From an uncultured Acidimicrobiaceae bacterium (GTDB taxonomy: Bacteria; Actinomycetota; Acidimicrobiia; Acidimicrobiales; RAAP-2), in the NCBI GenBank assembly GCA_903849265.1, contig CAININ010000038.1, positions 1 through 38,892 of the forward strand: a DNA stretch of 38,892 nt, given 5' to 3'. Positions 1 through 7,560 of this stretch are shown piece by piece. The notes beneath the pieces were generated by a model. It made no database searches and was not told where the DNA came from. It saw only the letters and a list, made by a program, of their open reading frames with translations. Numbering within the stretch: position 1 is the first letter of the stretch; each line of letters begins with the position of its first letter. The position numbers and the translations under genes were made by a program.

Positions 1-1
1 G

Positions 2-301
2 ATCAGCTCCAACCCTGACGTCTCCCATCTTCGCGACCGGATCGGGGCCCTCACCCACCGCCGGCTGACTGCAGCACTGGGCCCTGACGTGGACCCCCGG
101 GTGGTCCGCGTGCTCGAGGCTTCCTACTCGGGGGCGCTGCTCACGGCTGGCACCGGCCACCGGTCGTTCCTCGACATCCCTGCCTTTGTGGCTGACGCCG
201 CAGCCATGCTCACCGCTGGGGCACGTGCCACTGCCACGTCCGACGACACGACCTATGCCACGTCCGCCGCCACTACCACCAGGAAGGGCGCACGCCGATG
301 A
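2..301 (+). CDS. C-terminal part of a TetR-family regulator-like protein (5' truncated by window edge)
   Basis: Open frame from base 2 (ISSNPDVSHLRDRIGALTHRRLTAALGPDVDPRVVRVLEASYSGALLTAGTG...) to TGA 299-301. Overlaps the next gene as ATGA. The TetR call rests on the style of the C-terminal domain and its position next to the P450 operon. Confidence 0.5.
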   Translation: MSSNPDVSHLRDRIGALTHRRLTAALGPDVDPRVVRVLEASYSGALLTAGTGHRSFLDIPAFVADAAAMLTAGARATATSDDTTYATSAATTTRKGARR

Positions 302-1503
302 CCACGACCGAGGTGCGGGGTCCCGTCACCTACAACCCGTACGAGTACGACATGCACGAGGACCCGTACCCGACCTACGCCCGCCTGCGGGCCGAGGCGC
401 CGGTCTATCGAAGTGACGAGTTCGACTTCTGGGCTCTGTCCCGCCACGAGGACGTGCTTGCCGCATTCCGCAACGTCGACAGCTTCTCCAATGCGTTCGG
501 CGTGTCGCTCGACCCGAGCGCCTTCGGTCCTGAGGCCCACCGGACCATGTCGTTCCTGGCCCTCGACCCGCCCAAGCACACCCGGATGCGCTCGCTCGTC
601 GGCAAGGGCTTCACCCCGACCAAGGTCAACGCCATGGAGGAGCGGATCCGAGAGATCACCCTGCAGCACCTCGAGCCCGCCCTCGAGCGGGGCACCTTCG
701 ACTTCATCGAGGACTTCGCCGGCAAGGTGCCGATGGACGTGATCTCCGAACTCATGGGCGTGCCGGTCGCTGACCGGGCCGAACTGCGTCGCCTGGCCGA
801 CCTGGTCCTGCACCGCGACGACGGCGTCTACGACGTGCCGCCCGAGGGGATGGCCGCCGCCCTGGACCTGGTCGTCTACTACCAGGCCATGGTCGATGAC
901 CGCCGCAAGGCACGCACCGATGACCTGACCTCGGCCCTGCTCGACGCCGAGATCGACGGCGACCGCCTCACCGACGAGGAGATCGTCGCCTTTCTCTTCC
1001 TGATGGTGGTGGCCGGCAACGAGACGACCACCAAGCTGCTGGGCAACGCCTGGTACTGGGGATGGCGCAACCCCGATGAGATGGCCAAGCCCTTTGCCGA
1101 CGCCAGCCGCGTGCCCGACTGGGTGGAGGAGACCCTCCGCTACGACACTTCGAGCCAGATGCTCCTGCGAGTCCTTCGCCGTCCCATCGAACTGCACGGG
1201 ACCACCATCGCCGAGGGCCAGCGCGTGCTCCTGCTTGTCGGATCGGCCAACCGGGACGAATCGATCTTTCCTGATCCAGAGCGTTACGACCTCGACCGCG
1301 ACACCACCAAGCTAGTGAGCTTCGGCAGCGGCCGGCACTTCTGCATGGGTGCCCCCTTGGCCCGCATGGAGGCCCGGATCGCCCTGTCCGAACTGGTCGC
1401 CCGGGTGGGCTCCTACGACGTCGATGCCGCTGGCATCGAACGGGTCCATTCGATCAACGTGCGAGGGCTCGCCGCTCTGCCGACCACGGTGGTGATGCGC
1501 TGA
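298..1503 (+). CDS. Cytochrome P450
   Basis: 401 aa; I-helix VVAGNETTT, heme-binding FGSGRHFCMGAPLARME. Confidence 0.95.
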   Translation: MTTTEVRGPVTYNPYEYDMHEDPYPTYARLRAEAPVYRSDEFDFWALSRHEDVLAAFRNVDSFSNAFGVSLDPSAFGPEAHRTMSFLALDPPKHTRMRSLVGKGFTPTKVNAMEERIREITLQHLEPALERGTFDFIEDFAGKVPMDVISELMGVPVADRAELRRLADLVLHRDDGVYDVPPEGMAAALDLVVYYQAMVDDRRKARTDDLTSALLDAEIDGDRLTDEEIVAFLFLMVVAGNETTTKLLGNAWYWGWRNPDEMAKPFADASRVPDWVEETLRYDTSSQMLLRVLRRPIELHGTTIAEGQRVLLLVGSANRDESIFPDPERYDLDRDTTKLVSFGSGRHFCMGAPLARMEARIALSELVARVGSYDVDAAGIERVHSINVRGLAALPTTVVMR

Positions 1504-2318
1504 TGGCCAAGTTCCCTCCCAACCCGACGCTTCGGCCGGCGATCGTTACTGGCGCCTCGTCCGGTATCGGACGAGCGACCGCAATAGCGTTGGCCGCGCT
1601 GGGCCATCCCGTCGTGCTCGGCGCCCGCAGGGTGTCCGAGTGCGAAGACGCCGCGGCGGCCATCCGGGCCGAGGGCGGCGAAGCCGTGGCCATCCACCTC
1701 GACCTGGCCGACGAGGAGTCGGTCGCTCGATTCGCCGCAGCGGCCGTCGACACCCTTGGTGCCGTCGAGATCGTGGTGTCCAACGCCGCCCAGAACATGG
1801 CCGGAGCGGTGCTCGACACCGATGCCGCCTCGCTCGAAGCCGTACTCGGGGTCAACGTGATCGGCACCCATCATCTCGTCCGCGCCCTGCTGCCTGACAT
1901 GGTGACGCGCCAACGAGGCGATGTGGTTTTCGTCACCTCGGATGTGGCCGAGCGGCCGCGGCCGGCCATGGCTGCCTACGTCACCTCGAAATGGGGGCTC
2001 GAGGGCTACGTGCGGTCGCTGCAGATGGAGCTCGAAGGATCGGGGGTGCGTGCCACCATCCTGCGACCAGGACCCACGCTCACCGGCATGGGCATGGACT
2101 GGGACCCGGACGTCACCGGCCTGGTCATCGAAGAGTGGGAGCGCTGGGGCTTCGCTCGCCACGCCAACTTCATGCGGCCGGCCGGGGTGGCCCAGGCCAT
2201 CTGCGCCGCGGTATCGCTGCCCCGTGGCACTCATGCCACCGTCATCGAACTGCAGCCCGAGGCGCCCATCGCGGCTCCAGCCGACACCGCCGAAACCGAC
2301 CCAGGAGGTGCATCCTGA
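1503..2318 (+). CDS. Short-chain dehydrogenase/reductase
   Basis: 271 aa; TGASSGIG Rossmann motif, NAA motif, YVTSKWG (YxxxK). Start overlaps the upstream stop (TGATG). Confidence 0.92.
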   Translation: MAKFPPNPTLRPAIVTGASSGIGRATAIALAALGHPVVLGARRVSECEDAAAAIRAEGGEAVAIHLDLADEESVARFAAAAVDTLGAVEIVVSNAAQNMAGAVLDTDAASLEAVLGVNVIGTHHLVRALLPDMVTRQRGDVVFVTSDVAERPRPAMAAYVTSKWGLEGYVRSLQMELEGSGVRATILRPGPTLTGMGMDWDPDVTGLVIEEWERWGFARHANFMRPAGVAQAICAAVSLPRGTHATVIELQPEAPIAAPADTAETDPGGAS

Positions 2319-3727
2319 TGACCATCGACACCGGACGACGTCTGCCAGCCCGGGTATCGGGCGATGACGGCGGCACCGGCCATTTGGAAGAGCTTCGGGT
2401 CGACCCGATCGGCCTGATGCAACGGGTGCGCGACGAGTGCGGCGACGTCGGGATCTTCCGGCTCGCCGACAAGGACGTGGTGCTGCTCAGCGGGGCCGAG
2501 GCCAACGAACTGTTCTTCCGTTCACCCGAGGAACAGCTCGACCAGGCCGAGGCCTATCCGTTCATGACCCCGGTCTTCGGAGAGGGAGTGGTGTTCGACG
2601 CGCCGCCAGAGCGCCGGCGCGAGATGCTCCACAACCAAGCGTTGCGGGACAAATTCATGCGGGGCCACGCCGCCACCATTGCCGCCGAAGTCGAGGCCAT
2701 GGTGGCCGACTGGGACGACGAGGGAGAGATCGACCTGCTCGACTGGTTCGCCGAACTCACCATCTACACGTCCTCGGCCTGCCTCATCGGCAAGCGGTTC
2801 CGCGACGAACTCGATCAGCGGTTCGGTCAGCTCTACCACGACCTCGAAAAAGGCACCGATGCCATCGCCTACGTCGACCCGTATGCCGACATAGAGAGCT
2901 TCCACAAGCGCGACGCTGCCCGGGTGGGCCTGGTCGAACTTGTCCAGGCCATCATGGAGCGCCGTGCGCTCGAGCCCGCACCGGCTGATGACGACCGGGA
3001 CCTGCTCGACGTGCTGATGTCGATCAAGAACCCCGACGGCACCGACCGGTTCGTGGCCGACGAAGTCACCGGCATGTTCATCTCCATGATGTTCGCCGGG
3101 CACCACACCACGTCGGGCACTGCCGCGTGGACCTTGATCGAGCTGCTCCGCAACGAGGGGGAGATGGCGATCGTCGACGCTGAGCTAGCCGAGCTCTATG
3201 CCGGGGGTGCCGAGGTCAGTTACCAGGCATTGCGTGAGATGCCCAGGGTCGAGTCCGCCATCAAAGAAGCACTCCGTCTCCACCCTCCGCTCATCCTCCT
3301 GTTACGGGTGGCCAAAGAGGACCTCGAGTGCGAGGGCTACACGATCGAGGCAGGCCAGATGGTCGGGGCCAGCCCGTCGGTCTCCAACCGGATCGCCTCG
3401 GACTTTCCCGACCCGGATGCCTTCCGGCCGGCCCGCTACCTCGAGCCGTTGGAAGAAGACCGGACCAACCCGTGGACGTGGATCCCCTTCGGTGCCGGAC
3501 GGCATCGGTGCGTCGGCCAGGCCTTCGCCATGATGCAGCTGAAGGCCATCTTCAGCGTGCTCCTGCTCGACTGGGAGTTCGAGCTGGCCCAACCGGCGGA
3601 CACCTACCAAAATGACCACTCCAAGATGGTCGTGCAGCTCGCCCAGCCCTGCACCGTCCGCTACCGCCGCCGGGCCGTTGCCCGCAGCGCGCAGGGTTCA
3701 GGTACCTCTGCGGCGGACGGTGACTGA
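2318..3727 (+). CDS. cyp51: Cytochrome P450 CYP51-type (sterol 14-alpha-demethylase family)
   Basis: In-frame ATG at 2318 within ORF 1991..3727. RVSGDDGGTGHLEELRVDPIGLMQRVRDECGDVG, MFAGHHTTSGTAAWTLIELLR, FGAGRHRCVGQAF, NDHSKMVVQLAQP all closely match recalled mycobacterial CYP51. Confidence 0.93.
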   Translation: MTIDTGRRLPARVSGDDGGTGHLEELRVDPIGLMQRVRDECGDVGIFRLADKDVVLLSGAEANELFFRSPEEQLDQAEAYPFMTPVFGEGVVFDAPPERRREMLHNQALRDKFMRGHAATIAAEVEAMVADWDDEGEIDLLDWFAELTIYTSSACLIGKRFRDELDQRFGQLYHDLEKGTDAIAYVDPYADIESFHKRDAARVGLVELVQAIMERRALEPAPADDDRDLLDVLMSIKNPDGTDRFVADEVTGMFISMMFAGHHTTSGTAAWTLIELLRNEGEMAIVDAELAELYAGGAEVSYQALREMPRVESAIKEALRLHPPLILLLRVAKEDLECEGYTIEAGQMVGASPSVSNRIASDFPDPDAFRPARYLEPLEEDRTNPWTWIPFGAGRHRCVGQAFAMMQLKAIFSVLLLDWEFELAQPADTYQNDHSKMVVQLAQPCTVRYRRRAVARSAQGSGTSAADGD

Positions 3728-3921
3728 TGCGGATCGCGGTCGACCCTGACCTCTGCCAGGGGCACGGTGTGTGCGAGTCCGAGGCCCCGGATGTATTTGC
3801 CGTGGGCAAGGACCACATGGTCGTGGTCCTCCACCCGGACCCGCCAGCGTCCCAGCGTCCCGCCGTCGAGGCCGCCGTCCGCTTCTGCCCCACCCATGCC
3901 CTTTCGTTCGTCGATGACTGA
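3727..3921 (+). CDS. Small ferredoxin (3Fe-4S type), probable P450 redox partner
   Basis: 64 aa; CQGHGVCESEAPDVF...CPTHAL. Overlaps the cyp51 stop (TGATG). Confidence 0.92.
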   Translation: MRIAVDPDLCQGHGVCESEAPDVFAVGKDHMVVVLHPDPPASQRPAVEAAVRFCPTHALSFVDD

Positions 3922-4019
3922 TGCAGCGCCGGGGCACCTTGCCGGCTGTCTGACTAACCACATCTCCGACCCGACCTGATCACCTATCCACACCCGTTCC
4001 ATCGACAAGGAGTTGCCCC

Positions 4020-4604
4020 GTGCCGTCGTATCCCCGCAGTGAGCTCGAAGAGACGATGCAGCGTTGGCTGGACCTGAACCACAAGTGCGAAGAGGAGCTC
4101 AACTGGCTTCCCCTGGCCGAGATGTTCACCGAGGACGCCACCTACGGCTGGAACGTCGGCCCCAACGACGAGTTCATGGCCGTCGGCCGTGACGAGATCC
4201 GAGAGCTGGCCGTCGGCCTGGAGATGCAGGGGCTGGGTGGATGGAGCTACCCGTATCAGCGCATCCTCATCGACGAGGTCCAAGGCGAGATCCTCGGCCT
4301 GTGGAAGCAGGTTGCTGATGCCACCCGTTCCGACGGCAGCAACTACGAGATCGCCGGACTCGGCGGCAGCTGGTTCCGCTACGGCGGCAACCATCAGTGG
4401 AGTTGGCAGCGCGACTTCTTCGATGTCGGAAACGCCACCCACACCTACATCGAGATGATCCACCACGCCGCCCTCAGCCCGGGTATGAAGGACCGCATCG
4501 AGCGGATGGGGTCGTCCGGCCGGCTGCCCGGCCACTACCCGGTAGGCAAGGCCCCAGTCGGCCTGTGGGACGGTGTCGAGCCGACAGTGCTCGGGGGGTC
4601 GTAG
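4020..4604 (+). CDS. SnoaL-like / NTF2-fold polyketide cyclase-like protein
   Basis: 194 aa; LAEMFTEDATYGWNVGPNDEFMAVGRDEIRELAVG... resembles the SnoaL/ketosteroid isomerase-like fold; co-directional with the cyp51 operon. Confidence 0.7.
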   Translation: MPSYPRSELEETMQRWLDLNHKCEEELNWLPLAEMFTEDATYGWNVGPNDEFMAVGRDEIRELAVGLEMQGLGGWSYPYQRILIDEVQGEILGLWKQVADATRSDGSNYEIAGLGGSWFRYGGNHQWSWQRDFFDVGNATHTYIEMIHHAALSPGMKDRIERMGSSGRLPGHYPVGKAPVGLWDGVEPTVLGGS

Positions 4605-4658
4605 TTCGCGAGCCCTTCACCCGTGCCGCCACCGGCGCAATGGCTCCGTCGTGCTTCG

Positions 4659-5081
4659 CTACGCGTCGGGGTGGGTGACAGGCCGCAAGTCGAGCCCCTC
4701 GATGTCGCCGAAGTCAGCTGGATTACACGTGAAGAGCGGAAGGTCGTTGGCAATGGCAACTGCGGCGATCATGGCGTCGAATGCCCGTGCCTGGGGTTTG
4801 CGGCCGGCTGCGCGCAATGCGGATGCCACCCGCCCGAACGCGCGAGCGGATGCTGCATCGAACACGAGGGGATCGAAGTCCGCTTCTGCCTGCTGGAGGC
4901 GCATCTGCCTCAGCGCGCGCTCCGTCGGATCCTCGGTGACCAACGGACCGACGCTCAGTTCTGCGAGAGTGATTGCCGTGATCATGGGCTCGCTGGGGAG
5001 CGAGGTCGGGTCAGCGATCCGTTCGAACAAGATGATGGTGTTGGTGTCGACGATGCCTCTTGCCACTTCCGTGCCATCCAT
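4659..5081 (-). CDS. PIN-domain (VapC-like) ribonuclease toxin
   Basis: GIVDTNTIILFERI... acidic PIN residues, E in LAELSVG, D in AFDAMIAAVAIANDLPLFTCNPADF. Internal ATG at 5081 overlaps the upstream antitoxin stop. Confidence 0.9.
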   Translation of the reverse strand: MDGTEVARGIVDTNTIILFERIADPTSLPSEPMITAITLAELSVGPLVTEDPTERALRQMRLQQAEADFDPLVFDAASARAFGRVASALRAAGRKPQARAFDAMIAAVAIANDLPLFTCNPADFGDIEGLDLRPVTHPDA

Positions 5082-5317
5082 CAGATCGTCTGGTCGACTA
5101 CGGCATCGATGTCGCGACGAAGCGCTGCGGGATCCATCGGAGGGAGTGCCGACCACCGAAGCAACAATGCTGCTCGAGACAGCGGCGGGCGCTTCAGGGG
5201 CTGCAGCTCTGCCACAGGCCTCCCGTCCCTGGTCACAGTGAGGTGCTCGCCGAGCGCGACACGATCAACGGCGTCGCCACCATGGTTGCGGAGCTCACGG
5301 ATCGAGATTTCAGACAT
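5081..5317 (-). CDS. Phd/YefM-family antitoxin
   Basis: 78 aa; MSEISIRELRNHGGDAVDRVALGEHLTVTRDGRPVAELQPL is typical of Phd/YefM. Stop/start overlap with the toxin. Confidence 0.9.
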   Translation of the reverse strand: MSEISIRELRNHGGDAVDRVALGEHLTVTRDGRPVAELQPLKRPPLSRAALLLRWSALPPMDPAALRRDIDAVVDQTI

Positions 5318-5324
5318 GGCGTGA

Positions 5325-5344
5325 GTGTATCACCCGTGATACAC
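5325..5344. promoter_or_regulatory. Perfect inverted repeat GTGTATCAC-CC-GTGATACAC, probable TA operator
   Basis: 9-bp perfect arms with a 2-bp spacer, 8 bp upstream of the antitoxin ATG (minus strand). Confidence 0.75.
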
Positions 5345-5408
5345 CGAGCACGGGTCGTGATTCCGCGTTCATCTCTCGGGTCGGTAGTGTCACCGCCGTG
5401 ATCACACA

Positions 5409-6215
5409 GTGACGACCGGCCAGTTCGCATCGGCCACCTTGGTCGACCGCCAAGACGAGACATCGTGGCGGTCCACCATCGAACCAGGCTGGGACATCGC
5501 CGGCAATGCCAACGGGGGCTATCTCCTAGCCATCGCCGTGCGGGCCCTGCTGGGCGCCACTGGTCGCCCGGATCCGGTGACCGTGACCGCCCACTTCCTC
5601 AACCCGGGCAAGCCCGGCCCGGTGGAGATCGATACCGAAGTCATCAAGGAGGGCCGGAGGTTCGCCAACGCATCGGCCGTCGTCCGCAGCGATGGCCGAC
5701 CCCTTCTGTCGGTGCTCGGCACCGTGGGCGACCTCAGTGAGGCCGGCGATGACCTGCTGGTCGATGGCGCACCCCCCGAGCTTCCCTCGCCGGAGCGGTG
5801 CGTGTTCATCGAGGCGACCGATACATTTCCGCCCCCGTTCATGGGCAAGGTCGAACTCTTCGTCCACCCCGACGACATGGGGTTCGCCGGCCACATCAAG
5901 AGCGGGATCCCCCGGGTCACCGGATGGTTCCGGCTCCCCGGCGACGAGCCCGTCGACACGGTGGGGTTGTTGTGCGCCCTCGACGCCTTTCCTCCCACGA
6001 TCTTCAACGCCGACCTGCCGGTGGCATGGACCCCCACGGTCGAGCTGACCACGCACATCCGGGCTCGCCCGGCCCCCGGGTGGCTGCGGTGCCGATTCAC
6101 CACCCGGTTCATCACCGGTGGGTTCTTGGAGGAGGACGGCGAGGTCTGGGACAGCACCGACCGGCTGGTGGCTCAGTCACGCCAGCTCGCCCTGGTCCCC
6201 CGCGCTCACTCCTGA
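5409..6215 (+). CDS. Acyl-CoA thioesterase-like (double hot-dog) protein
   Basis: 268 aa; NANGGYLLAIAVRALLGATGRPDPVTVTAHFLNPGKPGPVEIDTEVIKEGRRFANASAVV. Confidence 0.82.
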   Translation: MTTGQFASATLVDRQDETSWRSTIEPGWDIAGNANGGYLLAIAVRALLGATGRPDPVTVTAHFLNPGKPGPVEIDTEVIKEGRRFANASAVVRSDGRPLLSVLGTVGDLSEAGDDLLVDGAPPELPSPERCVFIEATDTFPPPFMGKVELFVHPDDMGFAGHIKSGIPRVTGWFRLPGDEPVDTVGLLCALDAFPPTIFNADLPVAWTPTVELTTHIRARPAPGWLRCRFTTRFITGGFLEEDGEVWDSTDRLVAQSRQLALVPRAHS

Positions 6216-6260
6216 CTCCAGGGTCCTGACCCGATTGAGAACAAGCCCGCCCTCCGCTGG

Positions 6261-6704
6261 TCAAGGGACCCGGACCACGACCTGCCACGTGGACTCTGTA
6301 GAGGCGCACAACATGGCCTCGCCGCACGAGGTCCGTTGCGCCGCCACTGTCGTGGTGCCGTGGCCGGCGGCCACGAACTCCATCGTCACCGTTCCGCAGC
6401 CTTGCCCTCGGACACAGCCGCCGATCTTGGGCACTACCACCGGTCCGGTCGTGGTGCGGAGCACGCCCGACGGCTTCGGCGGGTCGATCGTCCAGTAGGT
6501 GCTGTGGAGCACGACCGTGACCCGGGCTCCCATCCGAACCGCCACCGATGCCCCGTTGTCCGGTTCACTGGCATGAAAGACGACCGCAGGGACCGGCTGT
6601 GGTGTCAGGTTCGTTGTGGGAGCGCCCGTCCCCGTCGACCCACATGCGCCAGCCGCGAGTAGAACGAGCACGAAACAGGCCGCAGGGATCCGACGTAGGT
6701 CCAT
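6261..6704 (-). CDS. Secreted/lipoprotein with chagasin-like beta domain
   Basis: Trimmed to ATG at 6704: MDLRRIPAACFVLVLLAAGACGSTGTG (signal peptide with lipobox-like LAAGAC), then V..HASEPDNGASVAVRMGARVTVVL...W...VLRTT....GCGTVTMEFVAAGHGTTTVAA. Family call is tentative. Confidence 0.65.
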   Translation of the reverse strand: MDLRRIPAACFVLVLLAAGACGSTGTGAPTTNLTPQPVPAVVFHASEPDNGASVAVRMGARVTVVLHSTYWTIDPPKPSGVLRTTTGPVVVPKIGGCVRGQGCGTVTMEFVAAGHGTTTVAAQRTSCGEAMLCASTESTWQVVVRVP

Positions 6705-6764
6705 ACCCGACATGATCCCATCCGGCGGCCGGCATCGTCCGGCAGCCGTTCCCAACTGTCCAGC

Positions 6765-6818
6765 CGGTCCGGGCCGTGCGATCGGTGCGGGCCGTCCGAT
6801 CGGTCCGGGCTGTCCCCA
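6765..6818. repeat. Three tandem copies of an 18-bp unit (consensus about CGGTCCGGGCCGTCCGAT)
   Basis: 6765-6782 cggtccgggccgtgcgat, 6783-6800 cggtgcgggccgtccgat, 6801-6818 cggtccgggctgtcccca; lies between the divergent genes starting at 6704(-) and 6834(+). Confidence 0.75.
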
Positions 6819-6833
6819 CGGCATGCTGGAGAC

Positions 6834-7346
6834 ATGCGCGCCATCCCCCGTCCTGGTCCCGGTGACGTCCTGCGTGTTCCTGGCAAGGAGTCCGTCTGGG
6901 ACTATCCCCGTCCGCCTCGCCTCGAGCCGGTCGCCCGCAGGGTCCGAATCGTGCTCGGCGGTGCGACGATCGCCGACACCGACGGTGCCTACCGGGTGCT
7001 CGAGACAAGCCATCCGCCCAACTACTACCTGCCGGCCGATGCATTCATCGCCGGTGCGCTCGTGCGCACCCGAGGAGGCTCGTACTGCGAGTGGAAGGGT
7101 GAGGCGCACTACTTCGACGTCGTCTCGGCCGACCGGACCGCCCCGGACGCGGCCTGGGGGTACGACCACCCGACGCCAGAGTTCGCGGCCATCGCCGGAT
7201 ACGTGGCCGTGTACGCCGGGGCAATGGATGCCTGTTTCGTAGGCGAAGAACAGGTGACACCCCAGCCGGGCGGCTTCTACGGCGGTTGGATCACCGATGA
7301 CGTGACCGGGCCCTTCAAGGGAAGTCCGGGAACTGGCGGCTGGTAG
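6834..7346 (+). CDS. DUF427 domain protein
   Basis: 170 aa; VRIVLGGATIADTDGAYRVLETSHPPNYYLPADAF...CEWKGEAHYFDVV...AWGYDHPTPEFAAIAGYVAVYAGAMDACFVGEEQVTPQPGGFYGGW. Confidence 0.92.
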   Translation: MRAIPRPGPGDVLRVPGKESVWDYPRPPRLEPVARRVRIVLGGATIADTDGAYRVLETSHPPNYYLPADAFIAGALVRTRGGSYCEWKGEAHYFDVVSADRTAPDAAWGYDHPTPEFAAIAGYVAVYAGAMDACFVGEEQVTPQPGGFYGGWITDDVTGPFKGSPGTGGW

Positions 7347-7461
7347 TCGAGTCGGAGGGCCAGGCTGCAGTTGTGGTCGATCGCGACCGACCCGCCCCCG
7401 GACGCACGGGTTGTCCACTATGGCGACCTGCTCCGATGCCCCCGACGACGACCTGACCCAT
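7284..7461 (+). repeat. Long direct repeat, copy A (178 bp)
   Basis: Same length as 8910..9087, with about 15 mismatches counted by eye. Spans the DUF427 3' end, the intergenic spacer and a 5' fragment of the maleylpyruvate isomerase-like gene. Confidence 0.95.
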
Positions 7462-7509
7462 TTCGTTGGTGCGGGTGCCTGCGCTGACGCAGCGGCTGTG
7501 GCGGCCTAG
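7420..7509 (+). pseudogene. Truncated 5' remnant of the mycothiol-dependent maleylpyruvate isomerase-like gene
   Basis: MATCSDAPDDDLTHFVGAGACADAAAVAA* versus MATHSDVPVDDLTHVAEAERRLFATV... at 9046; similarity ends at 7461. Confidence 0.8.
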
Positions 7510-7560
7510 GTCCGGGCTGACAGCCTGTGCACGGTTCCGTTGGTGGGAACCACCATCACG

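Noticed and set aside
253-1197. 314-aa minus-strand ORF opposite the first P450
   Set aside because: Antisense shadow ORF typical of high-GC coding DNA; the plus-strand P450 has full family motifs.
6705-7418. Upstream extension of the 6261..7418 minus ORF
   Set aside because: Runs antisense through DUF427; the real start is most likely the ATG at 6704 preceding a signal peptide.
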